Assembly (NCBI RefSeq): GCF_000758545.1
Contig: NZ_CP009279.1
Location: forward strand, 4,836,001-4,900,000
Origin: Paenibacillus sp. FSL H7-0737
GTDB taxonomy: Bacteria > Bacillota > Bacilli > Paenibacillales > Paenibacillaceae
Direction: 5' to 3'
Length of the DNA stretch: 64,000 nt
Positions 31,364 through 38,896 of the stretch are shown one piece after another (position 1 is the stretch's first letter; each line of letters starts with the position of its first letter). The translations under genes and the position numbers were made by a program. The notes beneath the pieces were generated by a model. The model saw nothing but the letters and a program-made list of their open reading frames with translations, did no database searches and had not been told where the DNA came from.

Positions 31364-32995
31364 TTAGGATTTAAAATAAAAGGTCAGTAAGCTCGACAAT
31401 CCGAACGGATTGCGGACTACGACGTCATTCGCTCTAAACATAATACTACCTGCAACCTCTTCGTACTTCTCATTATATTTGAGCTGATTAATAATTTGAT
31501 CTCCACTTTGCCATTCAGCCTTTTGATCACTGGCTCCGACCTTATAACCAGCTAACCCGATGTAGAGTTTAACATTCGTATTCTCGACTTCTTTTACCCA
31601 CCAATCTACTAACTTGTCATAACGAGCTGTGCTAAAGGACAAACTCCAATAAATTTGCGGAGCGACATAATCAATCCAGCCCTGCTTAATCCATGTCCGA
31701 ACATCCGCATACATGCTGTCATAAGCAGATACCCCTGCAGTCGTGTCCGAACCTGTACTATCATTTTTAATATTTCGCCATACTCCAAAAGGACTGATTC
31801 CATAAGAAGCCTTTGGCTTCACCTTATGAATCTGTTCTCCCAACTGACGGACAAATTCATTAATATTATCTCGGCGCCAATCAGCTTTAGAAAGCTTTTT
31901 CGTATTATAGGTAGAATAAGCAGCATCATCGGCAAAAGTAACATTTGAAGGATAAAAGTAATCATCCAAATGGACACCATCGATATCGTAACCTTTAACC
32001 ACTTCCATCACCGTGTCGATGATATGTTGGCGAGCCTCCGGAATACCTGGATTAATGTATTTCTTACCATCGGCATTCACAATCCATTCTGGATGTGCTT
32101 TTGCCACATGGTTACTTGCTAACGCTGAGGTGGAAGCATCCGTCGTTGCACGGAATGGGTTGAACCAAGCATGAAACTGCATGCCGCGGGAATGCGCAGC
32201 ACCGACCATATAGCTTAGAGGATCATATCCCGGATTCTTCCCTTGTGTACCCGTCAATACCTTAGACCAAGGAACTAAAGTCGATGGATACAGACTATCT
32301 GCTGAAGGTCTAACCTGAACAAATACAGCATTAAAGCCAACAGCCTTTAGCTTGTCTAACAAATTATCAAACTCCTGCTTTTGTTTCGCTTCATTTCCTG
32401 CCGAAGACGTTGAAGGCCAGTCCAGGTTGAATACGGTAGAGATCCAAGCCCCCTTCATCTCCTTACCAGTCGATCCACCAGGGATAGTCGGTAACGTCGG
32501 CACTGTTGGTGTCGTAGGTGTCGTTGGTGTTTCTGGATCGACAGATTGTGGTGGTTCAGTGTTGGAGATCAAGGAAATATGCTTATTAACCTGATCCCAT
32601 AACACCTGCAGTCCCAATTGCTCACTTACAAAACGAATGGGTACCATTACCCGCCCCTGCTTAATCTGCACGGATGTATCCAGCGCTACCGAAGTATCGT
32701 TTACCCATGCGTTTTTCAGGCCACTGGTCAGCTTGAGAACCGTATCTCCTTGAGTGATCGTTACAGTCTTACTATTTTGATTCCATACTACGCCGGCATT
32801 TAATCCTTTACTGATCACACTTATTGGCACCATCGTTACATTAGACGTTGTGATATACGGAGGCACATCACTAATCAGCGCCTCTCCATCCAGTTCAATC
32901 GTAATTTGCACCGCTGCCGCGCGTGCACCAGGAGACCATAAAGGCAGAAACAACATAAGTACTAACAAGCTCAACATCCATTTACGATAATTCAT
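31364..32995 (-). CDS. secreted stalk-domain GH10-like (DUF187) protein
   Basis: A 543-residue exported protein. Signal peptide (about 1-26, ending GARA), a 'copper amine oxidase N-terminal' stalk domain (about 30-145: VTMVPISVISKGLNAGVVWNQNSK, GRVMVPIRFVSEQLG), a Pro/Thr/Val linker (about 150-175) and a glycoside hydrolase-like 10 domain (about 180-530: GAWISTVFNLDWPS, VQVRPSADSLYPS, DGVHLDDYFYP, DYVAPQIYWSL). The last set is the pattern of the YngK/DUF187 family, thought to act on peptidoglycan-type or other glycans. ATG start with GGAGG. It interrupts the yqhO-mntR neighbourhood found in Bacillus. Confidence 0.88.
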   Translation of the reverse strand: MNYRKWMLSLLVLMLFLPLWSPGARAAAVQITIELDGEALISDVPPYITTSNVTMVPISVISKGLNAGVVWNQNSKTVTITQGDTVLKLTSGLKNAWVNDTSVALDTSVQIKQGRVMVPIRFVSEQLGLQVLWDQVNKHISLISNTEPPQSVDPETPTTPTTPTVPTLPTIPGGSTGKEMKGAWISTVFNLDWPSTSSAGNEAKQKQEFDNLLDKLKAVGFNAVFVQVRPSADSLYPSTLVPWSKVLTGTQGKNPGYDPLSYMVGAAHSRGMQFHAWFNPFRATTDASTSALASNHVAKAHPEWIVNADGKKYINPGIPEARQHIIDTVMEVVKGYDIDGVHLDDYFYPSNVTFADDAAYSTYNTKKLSKADWRRDNINEFVRQLGEQIHKVKPKASYGISPFGVWRNIKNDSTGSDTTAGVSAYDSMYADVRTWIKQGWIDYVAPQIYWSLSFSTARYDKLVDWWVKEVENTNVKLYIGLAGYKVGASDQKAEWQSGDQIINQLKYNEKYEEVAGSIMFRANDVVVRNPFGLSSLLTFYFKS

Positions 32996-33040
32996 AATTC
33001 CTCCCCAAATCTAAAAAATATGTATCCAAAAAATAAGAAA

Positions 33041-33173
33041 AAACGGATAAATCCTTCAAGCAGATGAGAGAATGCCTCCTTCTAAAAAGGGGTTATCTGT
33101 CTCTGCAAAAAATATAAGAAGTACCGAATAAAACTCATACTCTCTTATATTTTTAAAAGGACTGTATCCGTTT
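33041..33173. repeat. large palindrome, unit 1
   Basis: AAACGGATA-ATCC (33041-33054) and GGACTGTATCCGTTT (33159-33173) are inverted copies about 120 bases apart. The inside holds two more stems, GCAGA..CTCTGC and AAAAATATAAGA/TCTTATATTTTT. The 300-base gap between the glycosidase-like gene and mntR is made of this and the next unit. Confidence 0.6.
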
Positions 33174-33212
33174 TGACGCTAAAAACTGGGAAAGGTTGCA
33201 CTAAACAAAATA

Positions 33213-33287
33213 GAAACGGCTATACTATCCACTGATTATGCTCACGAAAGCCTTGCTGCGCATAACTTTTAGGACAGTATCCGTTTC
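33213..33287. repeat. large palindrome, unit 2
   Basis: GAAACGG-TATACTATCC (33213-33230) is an imperfect inverted copy of GGACAGTATCCGTTTC (33272-33287); inside, ATTATGC and GCGCATAA also pair. The right arm nearly repeats the right arm of unit 1, so both belong to one family. Confidence 0.6.
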
Positions 33288-33299
33288 GGGAAAAACATT

Positions 33300-33725
33300 T
33301 CAAGAATCGCTTGTCAGTTCGTTGTGAATCGCATATAAAGTCTGTACACGTTCTTCGTCGCGGCGGAAATATTCTACCAATGTTTCAATACGCGTAATCG
33401 AATCCCAACTTAAGTGATGCTCGATTCCTTCAACATCATTATAAATGTATTCCTGCTGTACTCCGATCAATCCGAGGAATTCCTCCAATAGTTGATGGCG
33501 ATCAACCAGACGTTTTCCTACTTTTTTCCCTTTGTTGGTTAGGACAAGCCCACGATATTTCTCATAGATGAGATATTCGTCCTTATCCAGTTTTTGGATC
33601 ATCTTGGTCACAGAGGAGGGGTGTACTTCCAGTCCCTCGGCAATATCCGAGACCCGCGCATAACCTTTCTCATCTATGAGCTTGTATATGCGCTCCAAAT
33701 AATCCTCCATGCTGGGTGTTGGCAT
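33300..33725 (-). CDS. mntR: manganese-responsive transcriptional regulator MntR
   Basis: DtxR-family repressor of manganese uptake. The 141-residue protein has an N-terminal winged helix (about 1-70: SMEDYLERIYKL, ARVSDIAEGLEVHPSSVTKMIQKLDKDEYL) and a helical metal-binding/dimer domain. All six Mn ligands known from B. subtilis MntR are at the same numbers: D8, E11, H77, E99, E102 and H103. Length equals the B. subtilis protein (142). ATG start with GAGGT. No MntR operator or manganese transporter was recognised in the window. Confidence 0.96.
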   Translation of the reverse strand: MPTPSMEDYLERIYKLIDEKGYARVSDIAEGLEVHPSSVTKMIQKLDKDEYLIYEKYRGLVLTNKGKKVGKRLVDRHQLLEEFLGLIGVQQEYIYNDVEGIEHHLSWDSITRIETLVEYFRRDEERVQTLYAIHNELTSDS

Positions 33726-33918
33726 TAAACTTTACCTCTTTTCTATAATGAGCATGGCGCCGGGCCAAACCTTGCTCTAACAATGATACATGTTTCTAAC
33801 GCACCTTGGCAAGTCCTTCAAAGGAACTTACAGATGAGTTGCACATGTTTACCATGCTTCTATTGGGGCTGAGTTAGACATAATAAACATACTCGTCATT
33901 CAAAAGGAGCGTGAATTT

Positions 33919-34995
33919 ATGACTATAGTGACGCCAGAGCCCTCTACTGTAAAAAGACCCAGAAAACCTACTGCACTTTTTCTTCCAGAGCTTGTTTTCT
34001 TCGAACCGAATGCTTTAAATTACCCTAAAGGTGAAAAAATAATGGAATGGGTAAAGGCTAACAATATCCCTTATCGTATGACCACATCACATAATCGTAT
34101 TATGAATTTCCCTGGTGAAACTGAGGTCGAGCAATATAAAATTGCCAAAAGAACGCTTGTTGTCGGCCTACGCAAAACTTTGAAATTTGACCAATCCAAG
34201 CCATCGGCTGATTATGCTATTCCCATTGCCACCGGCTGTATGGGGCACTGCCATTATTGCTATTTGCAGACTACCTTAGGAGCAAAGCCCTACATTCGCG
34301 TATATGTAAACACAGGTGACATTATAGATGCTGCCAAAAAATATATTGAGGAGCGCAATCCAGAAATCACCACTTTTGAAGCTGCCTGCACATCAGATCC
34401 TTTAGGACTTGAGCATATTACCGGCTCTCTGGCAGAACTAATTACATTTATGGCAAAAGAACCCCTTGGCCGTCTGCGCTTTGTGACCAAATACCAACAT
34501 GTTGAACCACTGCTTGCTTTGGAGCATAAAGGACATACCCGAGTTCGCTTCAGCGTCAACGCAGATTATGTAATCAAAAATTTCGAGCCTGCCACCTCCC
34601 GCTTTGAGGAGCGTATTGAAGCCGCTGGAAAGGTAGCACGGGCGGGTTATCCTCTTGGCTTTATCATTGCTCCAATTATTTGGTATGACGGCTGGCAAGA
34701 AGGTTATGCTGAGCTACTGGCCAAGTTAGCCCAGACCCTCCCCCCTGAAGTCGGAAAAGGATTAACCTTCGAAATGATTCAGCATCGATTCACCAAAACG
34801 GCTAAGACGGTTATAGAGAAGCGCTACCCCAAATCCAAGCTAGAAATGGACATGGAGAAGCGTAAGAAGAAATGGGGACGCTGGGGACAAAATAAATATG
34901 TCTATCCAGATGAACAGCAAACCGCCCTGCGAGAGTTTATCACAGAGCGGATATTCGAACATTTTCCAGAAGCAGGAATTGATTATTTCACTTAA
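33919..34995 (+). CDS. splB: spore photoproduct lyase
   Basis: Radical SAM enzyme that reverses the thymine dimer 'spore photoproduct' during germination. The 358-residue protein has the cluster motif C107-x3-C111-x2-C114 (GCMGHCHYCYLQ) and the conserved Cys157 in EAACTSDPLG, equivalent to the H-atom relay Cys141 of B. subtilis (same spacing from the cluster). Length is near the B. subtilis enzyme (342). ATG start with AAGGAGCG. A CATAATA about 40 bases upstream could be a sigma-G -10 element, but the -35 is poor. Stop overlaps the convergent ccdA stop. Confidence 0.96.
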   Translation: MTIVTPEPSTVKRPRKPTALFLPELVFFEPNALNYPKGEKIMEWVKANNIPYRMTTSHNRIMNFPGETEVEQYKIAKRTLVVGLRKTLKFDQSKPSADYAIPIATGCMGHCHYCYLQTTLGAKPYIRVYVNTGDIIDAAKKYIEERNPEITTFEAACTSDPLGLEHITGSLAELITFMAKEPLGRLRFVTKYQHVEPLLALEHKGHTRVRFSVNADYVIKNFEPATSRFEERIEAAGKVARAGYPLGFIIAPIIWYDGWQEGYAELLAKLAQTLPPEVGKGLTFEMIQHRFTKTAKTVIEKRYPKSKLEMDMEKRKKKWGRWGQNKYVYPDEQQTALREFITERIFEHFPEAGIDYFT

Positions 34996-35705
34996 AAAAT
35001 GAGCCAATCCGGTGTGATTCCCTGTAGCCAAACTGTGATCCGAAACATTTGATCTGTAAAGAGCAGAATGCCCATAAATACCATGAGAACGCCACCAATC
35101 TTCATCAGCACATTTGAATATTTAAGGATGCGTCTGGCTCCTCCAAGAAAGAAGGCTAAGACAAAGAATGGCAATGCGAACCCTATGCTATAAGCCGTAA
35201 TTAATGTAAACCACGTGCCAGGCTCACTTGCAGAAAGTGCGATAATCGCAGTCAGAATCGGTCCAATACATGGAGACCAGCCCGCTGAAAAACCGATACC
35301 AAAAATAAAGGATCCAACATAACCCGCCGGCTTCCATTTTAAATCAAGCTTACGTTCGCGAAGTAGAAATTGCGGCTGAAAGATCCCAAGCAAAAATAAT
35401 CCCATCACAATAATCAAAATCGCCGATAATTGCCGGATCAGATCACGCTGTCCATTAAAAAATTGTCCAAATAGTCCTGCACCAAATCCTAAGGTGTAAA
35501 AAACCGCTGAAAAACCTAAAATAAATGCCAATGTATGGGTTATTGTGCGTATACGGACCTCTTTGGTATTGCTACCTGACTTCAATTGCTGAACGGATAA
35601 TCCGGTAATATACGATAAATAAGAGGGATAAAGCGGTAAGCAGCAGGGTGATATAAATGATGCTACCCCTGCTGCTAAGGCTATTCCTGCATTGATATTA
35701 GACAA
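34992..35705 (-). CDS. ccdA: cytochrome c biogenesis protein CcdA family
   Basis: Membrane protein that passes electrons from cytoplasmic thioredoxin to extracytoplasmic thiol proteins (cytochrome c maturation, spore cortex formation in B. subtilis). The 237-residue protein has six hydrophobic segments, with the redox cysteines in ISPCCLPLYPSY (segment 1) and GWSPCIGPIL (segment 4). Length is standard (about 235). The TTG start has GGAGAG upstream. It lies 63 bases after znuB on the same strand; stop codons of ccdA and splB overlap by two bases. Confidence 0.9.
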   Translation of the reverse strand: MSNINAGIALAAGVASFISPCCLPLYPSYLSYITGLSVQQLKSGSNTKEVRIRTITHTLAFILGFSAVFYTLGFGAGLFGQFFNGQRDLIRQLSAILIIVMGLFLLGIFQPQFLLRERKLDLKWKPAGYVGSFIFGIGFSAGWSPCIGPILTAIIALSASEPGTWFTLITAYSIGFALPFFVLAFFLGGARRILKYSNVLMKIGGVLMVFMGILLFTDQMFRITVWLQGITPDWLIF

Positions 35706-35768
35706 GGTAGCGGCTCTCCTTCCAGCATTCGAATCACTTCAGGGCATACCCTATATTTTATTCGCTGT

Positions 35769-36572
35769 TTATGCTGGCAAACCCTTTTTACCGATCAAAG
35801 TCAACACTAATAGTGATATGAGTAAAAGCACAATGGTTGCACCAGGGGCCAGATTCCAAACTCCTGCAACCACTAATCCGCCTACAACAGCAATTTCCGA
35901 AATGATGACGGATAGAATGACTGAGGATTTAAAGCTTCGAGATAACAATAAGCTGATGGCCACAGGAATGGTCAGTAGAGCTGATACTAGCAAAGATCCA
36001 ACAATTTTAATCGCAGTACTGATTACAAGCGCCGTCAGAATGGTAATCAACATGTTAAGCAGCTTCACTGGGAGTCCGCTGACACTCGCAGCATCCTCTT
36101 CAAAGCTAAGTAAGAAGAACTCCTTAAAAAACAGAGATACTACTACTACAACTGCTATCGTTACGATCCCTACTACGATTAAATCGGTATTGTCTAACGT
36201 ATAAATGCTACCGAACAAGTAACTCATTACATCTGCATTATAACCTTTTCCTAAAGTGAAAAAGAGTGAGGCTAAAGCCACTCCGCCCGACATAATTATG
36301 GCTATCGAGAGCTCTGCATAACTCTTATAAGCCTTGCGCAGCTTCTCTATAGCGAAGGAAGCCACCACTGCAAAAATAAGACCTGCTCCCAGCGGGTAAA
36401 ATCCTGTCAAAAAACCAAGTGCCACACCGGCAATCGTAACATGAGCCAGCGTATCCCCAATCATTGATAAACGTCTGAGCACAAGAAAAACGCCTATAAG
36501 CGGCGCTGTAATGCCTATCAGAAGACCGCCCGCAAGCGCTCGCTGAAAAAAATCGCTAAATAGAATTTCCAA
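35769..36572 (-). CDS. znuB: zinc ABC transporter permease (ZnuB family)
   Basis: Membrane subunit of a class 9 metal ABC transporter. The 267-residue protein has about eight membrane segments and the family pieces LIGVFLVLRRLSMIGDTLAHVTIAGVALG and IKIVGSLLVSALLTIPVAISLLL. The zinc specificity is inferred from the Zur boxes and the His-rich binding protein encoded upstream. The TTG at 36572 has GGAGG ten bases upstream and yields the usual N-terminus EILFSDFFQRA; the frame is open to 36605. Unusually, about 330 bases of GC-rich noncoding sequence separate it from znuC. Confidence 0.9.
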   Translation of the reverse strand: MEILFSDFFQRALAGGLLIGITAPLIGVFLVLRRLSMIGDTLAHVTIAGVALGFLTGFYPLGAGLIFAVVASFAIEKLRKAYKSYAELSIAIIMSGGVALASLFFTLGKGYNADVMSYLFGSIYTLDNTDLIVVGIVTIAVVVVVSLFFKEFFLLSFEEDAASVSGLPVKLLNMLITILTALVISTAIKIVGSLLVSALLTIPVAISLLLSRSFKSSVILSVIISEIAVVGGLVVAGVWNLAPGATIVLLLISLLVLTLIGKKGLPA

Positions 36573-36639
36573 CTTTAACTCTCCTCCGTAGAACAATTGA
36601 AACATTTTTAAAAGCTTTTATTAAAATCTTTTTTCGATT

Positions 36640-36900
36640 CCTCCCAAACCCTCCCTCCTAAGGAAGGGCCCCAAGGGCTCTGCCCTCTGGACACCCGTCA
36701 AGTGCAACTGGCATAGGAGGTGGGGTTACTGAACTTAGATCAATCGGGGAAAGATCGCTTTCGCCCCTAACGGGGCACGCTTACAGCGTCGCGGTATTTA
36801 GTATACGGAAAGGATTAAAGATGAGGGAATCCCTGCTCCCACGCTCTATGTACGCCCCCAATAATCGAGTGTTCCCTTTTACTACCAGAGTTTAACTATG
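36640..36900. repeat. GC-rich noncoding block between znuC and znuB
   Basis: The block starts near CCTCCCAAACCCTCCCTCC, has pairing segments such as AGGGC..GCCCT and CGCCCCTAACGGGGC, and carries no reading frame of interest. It is richer in G+C than the flanking genes. Its look resembles dispersed noncoding repeats seen in several Firmicutes, but only one copy is in this window, so 'repeat' is an inference. Confidence 0.45.
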
Positions 36901-36902
36901 AC

Positions 36903-37652
36903 CTAAGAGAGCGTGTGCTGCAGGTTCTCCTCTGTACAATTCTGCAAATCATGAGAATGACGGGAGAAAAAGTTAATCTTACCGTTCGTTTGCACAGGTT
37001 CATTCCCTAAGTAATTCTTAATCATGTCAATATCATGCGACACCATTAGGAATGTCATATGATGATGGGCATGCATATGTGTAATTAATTCAAAGAATCC
37101 TGCTTGTGATTCAGCATCAATACCGACTGTAGGCTCATCCAAAATCAGCAGATCCGGATGGTTGATCAACGCACGTGCTAGAAATACACGCTGCTGCTGG
37201 CCGCCCGACAGCTGGCCTACTCTTTTCTCCGCAATATCCTGTATCCGCATCACTTCTAGTGCATCTTCGCACTGACGATGCTGAGCCTTAGATACTCTTC
37301 GTATAAGATTCTTGTTGTTGTACAAACCAGATAGCACTACTTCACGCACCGTTGCTGGAAACAGCGGGTTGAAGGCGTTCTTTTGTGGAACATAACCTAT
37401 CCGTTCCCAGTCTTTAAACTTGCGGACAGGCGTTCCAAATAGTTTGATTTCACCACTGCTTGCCGGTAGCAAACCGACGATCATCTTCATCAGTGTTGTT
37501 TTACCAGCGCCATTAGAACCAATGATACCAAGGAAGTCTCGTTCTCTTACACTATAGTTAAGATTCGAGATCACCTTCTGTTCACCATATGAAAAAGAAA
37601 GATCCTGTATATCGATGATATGCTGATGGCAGTCCAAGGATACCGATTGCAT
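36903..37652 (-). CDS. znuC: zinc ABC transporter ATP-binding protein
   Basis: ATPase subunit of the zinc importer. The 249-residue protein shows Walker A GSNGAGKTTLMK (about 45-56), the Q-loop region YVPQKNAF, signature LSGGQQQRVFLARAL, Walker B LLILDEPTVGID and the switch His in VSHDIDM. Length is normal. ATG start with GGCGGTG. It is 34 bases downstream of znuA. Confidence 0.93.
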   Translation of the reverse strand: MQSVSLDCHQHIIDIQDLSFSYGEQKVISNLNYSVRERDFLGIIGSNGAGKTTLMKMIVGLLPASSGEIKLFGTPVRKFKDWERIGYVPQKNAFNPLFPATVREVVLSGLYNNKNLIRRVSKAQHRQCEDALEVMRIQDIAEKRVGQLSGGQQQRVFLARALINHPDLLILDEPTVGIDAESQAGFFELITHMHAHHHMTFLMVSHDIDMIKNYLGNEPVQTNGKINFFSRHSHDLQNCTEENLQHTLS

Positions 37653-37686
37653 GCTTTAGCACCGCCTTTTCCTTATACTTTCCTTT

Positions 37687-38685
37687 TTATTGTAAAGCCA
37701 TAATCAGATTTTGCAAATTTTTCTCCATCAAGGTGAAGTAGTTATCCCCGTTCTTTTCTTGCTCCGCAGTAAGACCCTCTACCGGATTAAGAACCATAGT
37801 AGACACACCAGCTTCAGCCGCTAACGTCTTAGCCAGTTTATCGGAGACAAGCTCTTCAAAAAAGATGTATTGAATCTTCTCCTCTTTAACCATCTTCGCC
37901 AGGTTTACTAAATCCTGTCCACGCGGCTCAGCGTCTGGGGATAATCCCATAATCGCATGCTGCTCAAGCTTATAGTCACGGGCAAGATAGGCAAAAGCTT
38001 GGTGCGAAACTACAATTTTGTGGTTAGGCAGCTTGGTAAGCTCCTGTTCAAATTTACTATCCAAAGCCTGTAAACGTTCAGCAAGCTTATTGTAACGCTC
38101 TTCATAACCATCTTTATGCTCAGGGTCCACAGATTGAAGGCTTTCTTTTATATTGCGCGCCATGATGATCGCTGATTTTGGACTTACCCAGGTATGTGGG
38201 TCTGTATGAAGGCTATCCTCAGAAGAATGGCTATTATGATCAGCATCATCTTCGTGATGATCCTCTTCGCCGCTTCCCCCATGATCATGTCCGTCATCTT
38301 CATCGGTCATTATTAAATTAACACCTTTACTTACTTCAACAGCTTCCACTTTACTGCTACTATCAAGTCCTTTTAGAAAATTAGGAACCCATCCCTCAAG
38401 CCCTGCTCCATTGTACAAGAATAGTTGCGCTTTGGAGGTATTGACAATATCCTGACTGCGTGGTGTCCAATCATGCGGCTCTACACCAACCGGAAGAAGA
38501 TTAATGGCATTTATATCATCTCCACCAATTTCCCGAGTAAACTCATAAATAGGATAAAAAGTAGTTACAACATTTACTTTCCCTTCAACTATACTTCCAC
38601 TGCTCTTAGGTCCACATGCAGTGAGTGTAAATACAAGCACCAATGCAAGTATAAGCAGACTTATTCGTGACTTCATAGCAACCAT
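37687..38685 (-). CDS. znuA: zinc ABC transporter substrate-binding lipoprotein
   Basis: Cluster 9 metal-binding protein. The 332-residue protein has a lipoprotein signal peptide (LVFTLTAC), the metal ligands expected in VGVEPHDWTP, DPHTWVSP, VVSHQAFAYL and the C-terminal EELVSDKLA region, and a His/Asp-rich loop (about 128-162, with DDGHDHGG, EEDHHEDDADHNSHS) that is typical for zinc rather than manganese carriers. The ATG at 38685 has GGGAG nine bases upstream. First gene of the operon, under a promoter covered by two Zur boxes. Confidence 0.94.
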   Translation of the reverse strand: MVAMKSRISLLILALVLVFTLTACGPKSSGSIVEGKVNVVTTFYPIYEFTREIGGDDINAINLLPVGVEPHDWTPRSQDIVNTSKAQLFLYNGAGLEGWVPNFLKGLDSSSKVEAVEVSKGVNLIMTDEDDGHDHGGSGEEDHHEDDADHNSHSSEDSLHTDPHTWVSPKSAIIMARNIKESLQSVDPEHKDGYEERYNKLAERLQALDSKFEQELTKLPNHKIVVSHQAFAYLARDYKLEQHAIMGLSPDAEPRGQDLVNLAKMVKEEKIQYIFFEELVSDKLAKTLAAEAGVSTMVLNPVEGLTAEQEKNGDNYFTLMEKNLQNLIMALQ

Positions 38686-38706
38686 TAAATTGATCTCCCT
38701 CTCAAA

Positions 38707-38721
38707 TCGTAATCTTTACTA
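38707..38721 (-). promoter_or_regulatory. second Zur box, at the znuA transcription start
   Basis: TCGTAATCTTTACTA matches the Zur consensus TCGTAATnATTACGA at 12 of 14 fixed positions. It covers the predicted +1 and the first transcribed bases of znuA. Confidence 0.5.
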
Positions 38722-38726
38722 TTAGA

Positions 38727-38756
38727 AGTATAATAGTAATCATTACGATAAGTCAA
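38727..38756 (-). promoter_or_regulatory. znuA promoter with Zur box between -35 and -10
   Basis: On the minus strand TTGACT (38756-38751), an 18-base spacer, and TATACT (38732-38727). The spacer contains TAGTAATCATTACGA (38734-38748), a 13/14 match to the Zur box TCGTAATnATTACGA. A repressor bound there would block RNA polymerase directly. The Zur gene itself lies 3 kb away at 41526-41987. Confidence 0.75.
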
Positions 38757-38805
38757 CAATAAATCCTAATAAGATGATTCTGAATGTTATCCCTTCTTAT
38801 ACGTT

Positions 38806-38855
38806 GAAAAAAGGAATGTTCCCACAGCCTAGCTGGCTGAAGGAGCATTCCCTTT
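38806..38855 (-). terminator. metG terminator
   Basis: On the minus strand AAGGGAATG..., with an inner CAGCC/GGCTG arm, pairs with CATTCCTTTT and is followed by T6. It lies 40-90 bases after the metG stop. Confidence 0.8.
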
Positions 38856-38896
38856 CTTATATAACAATTACATATATAGATTCTACATAACGAATC

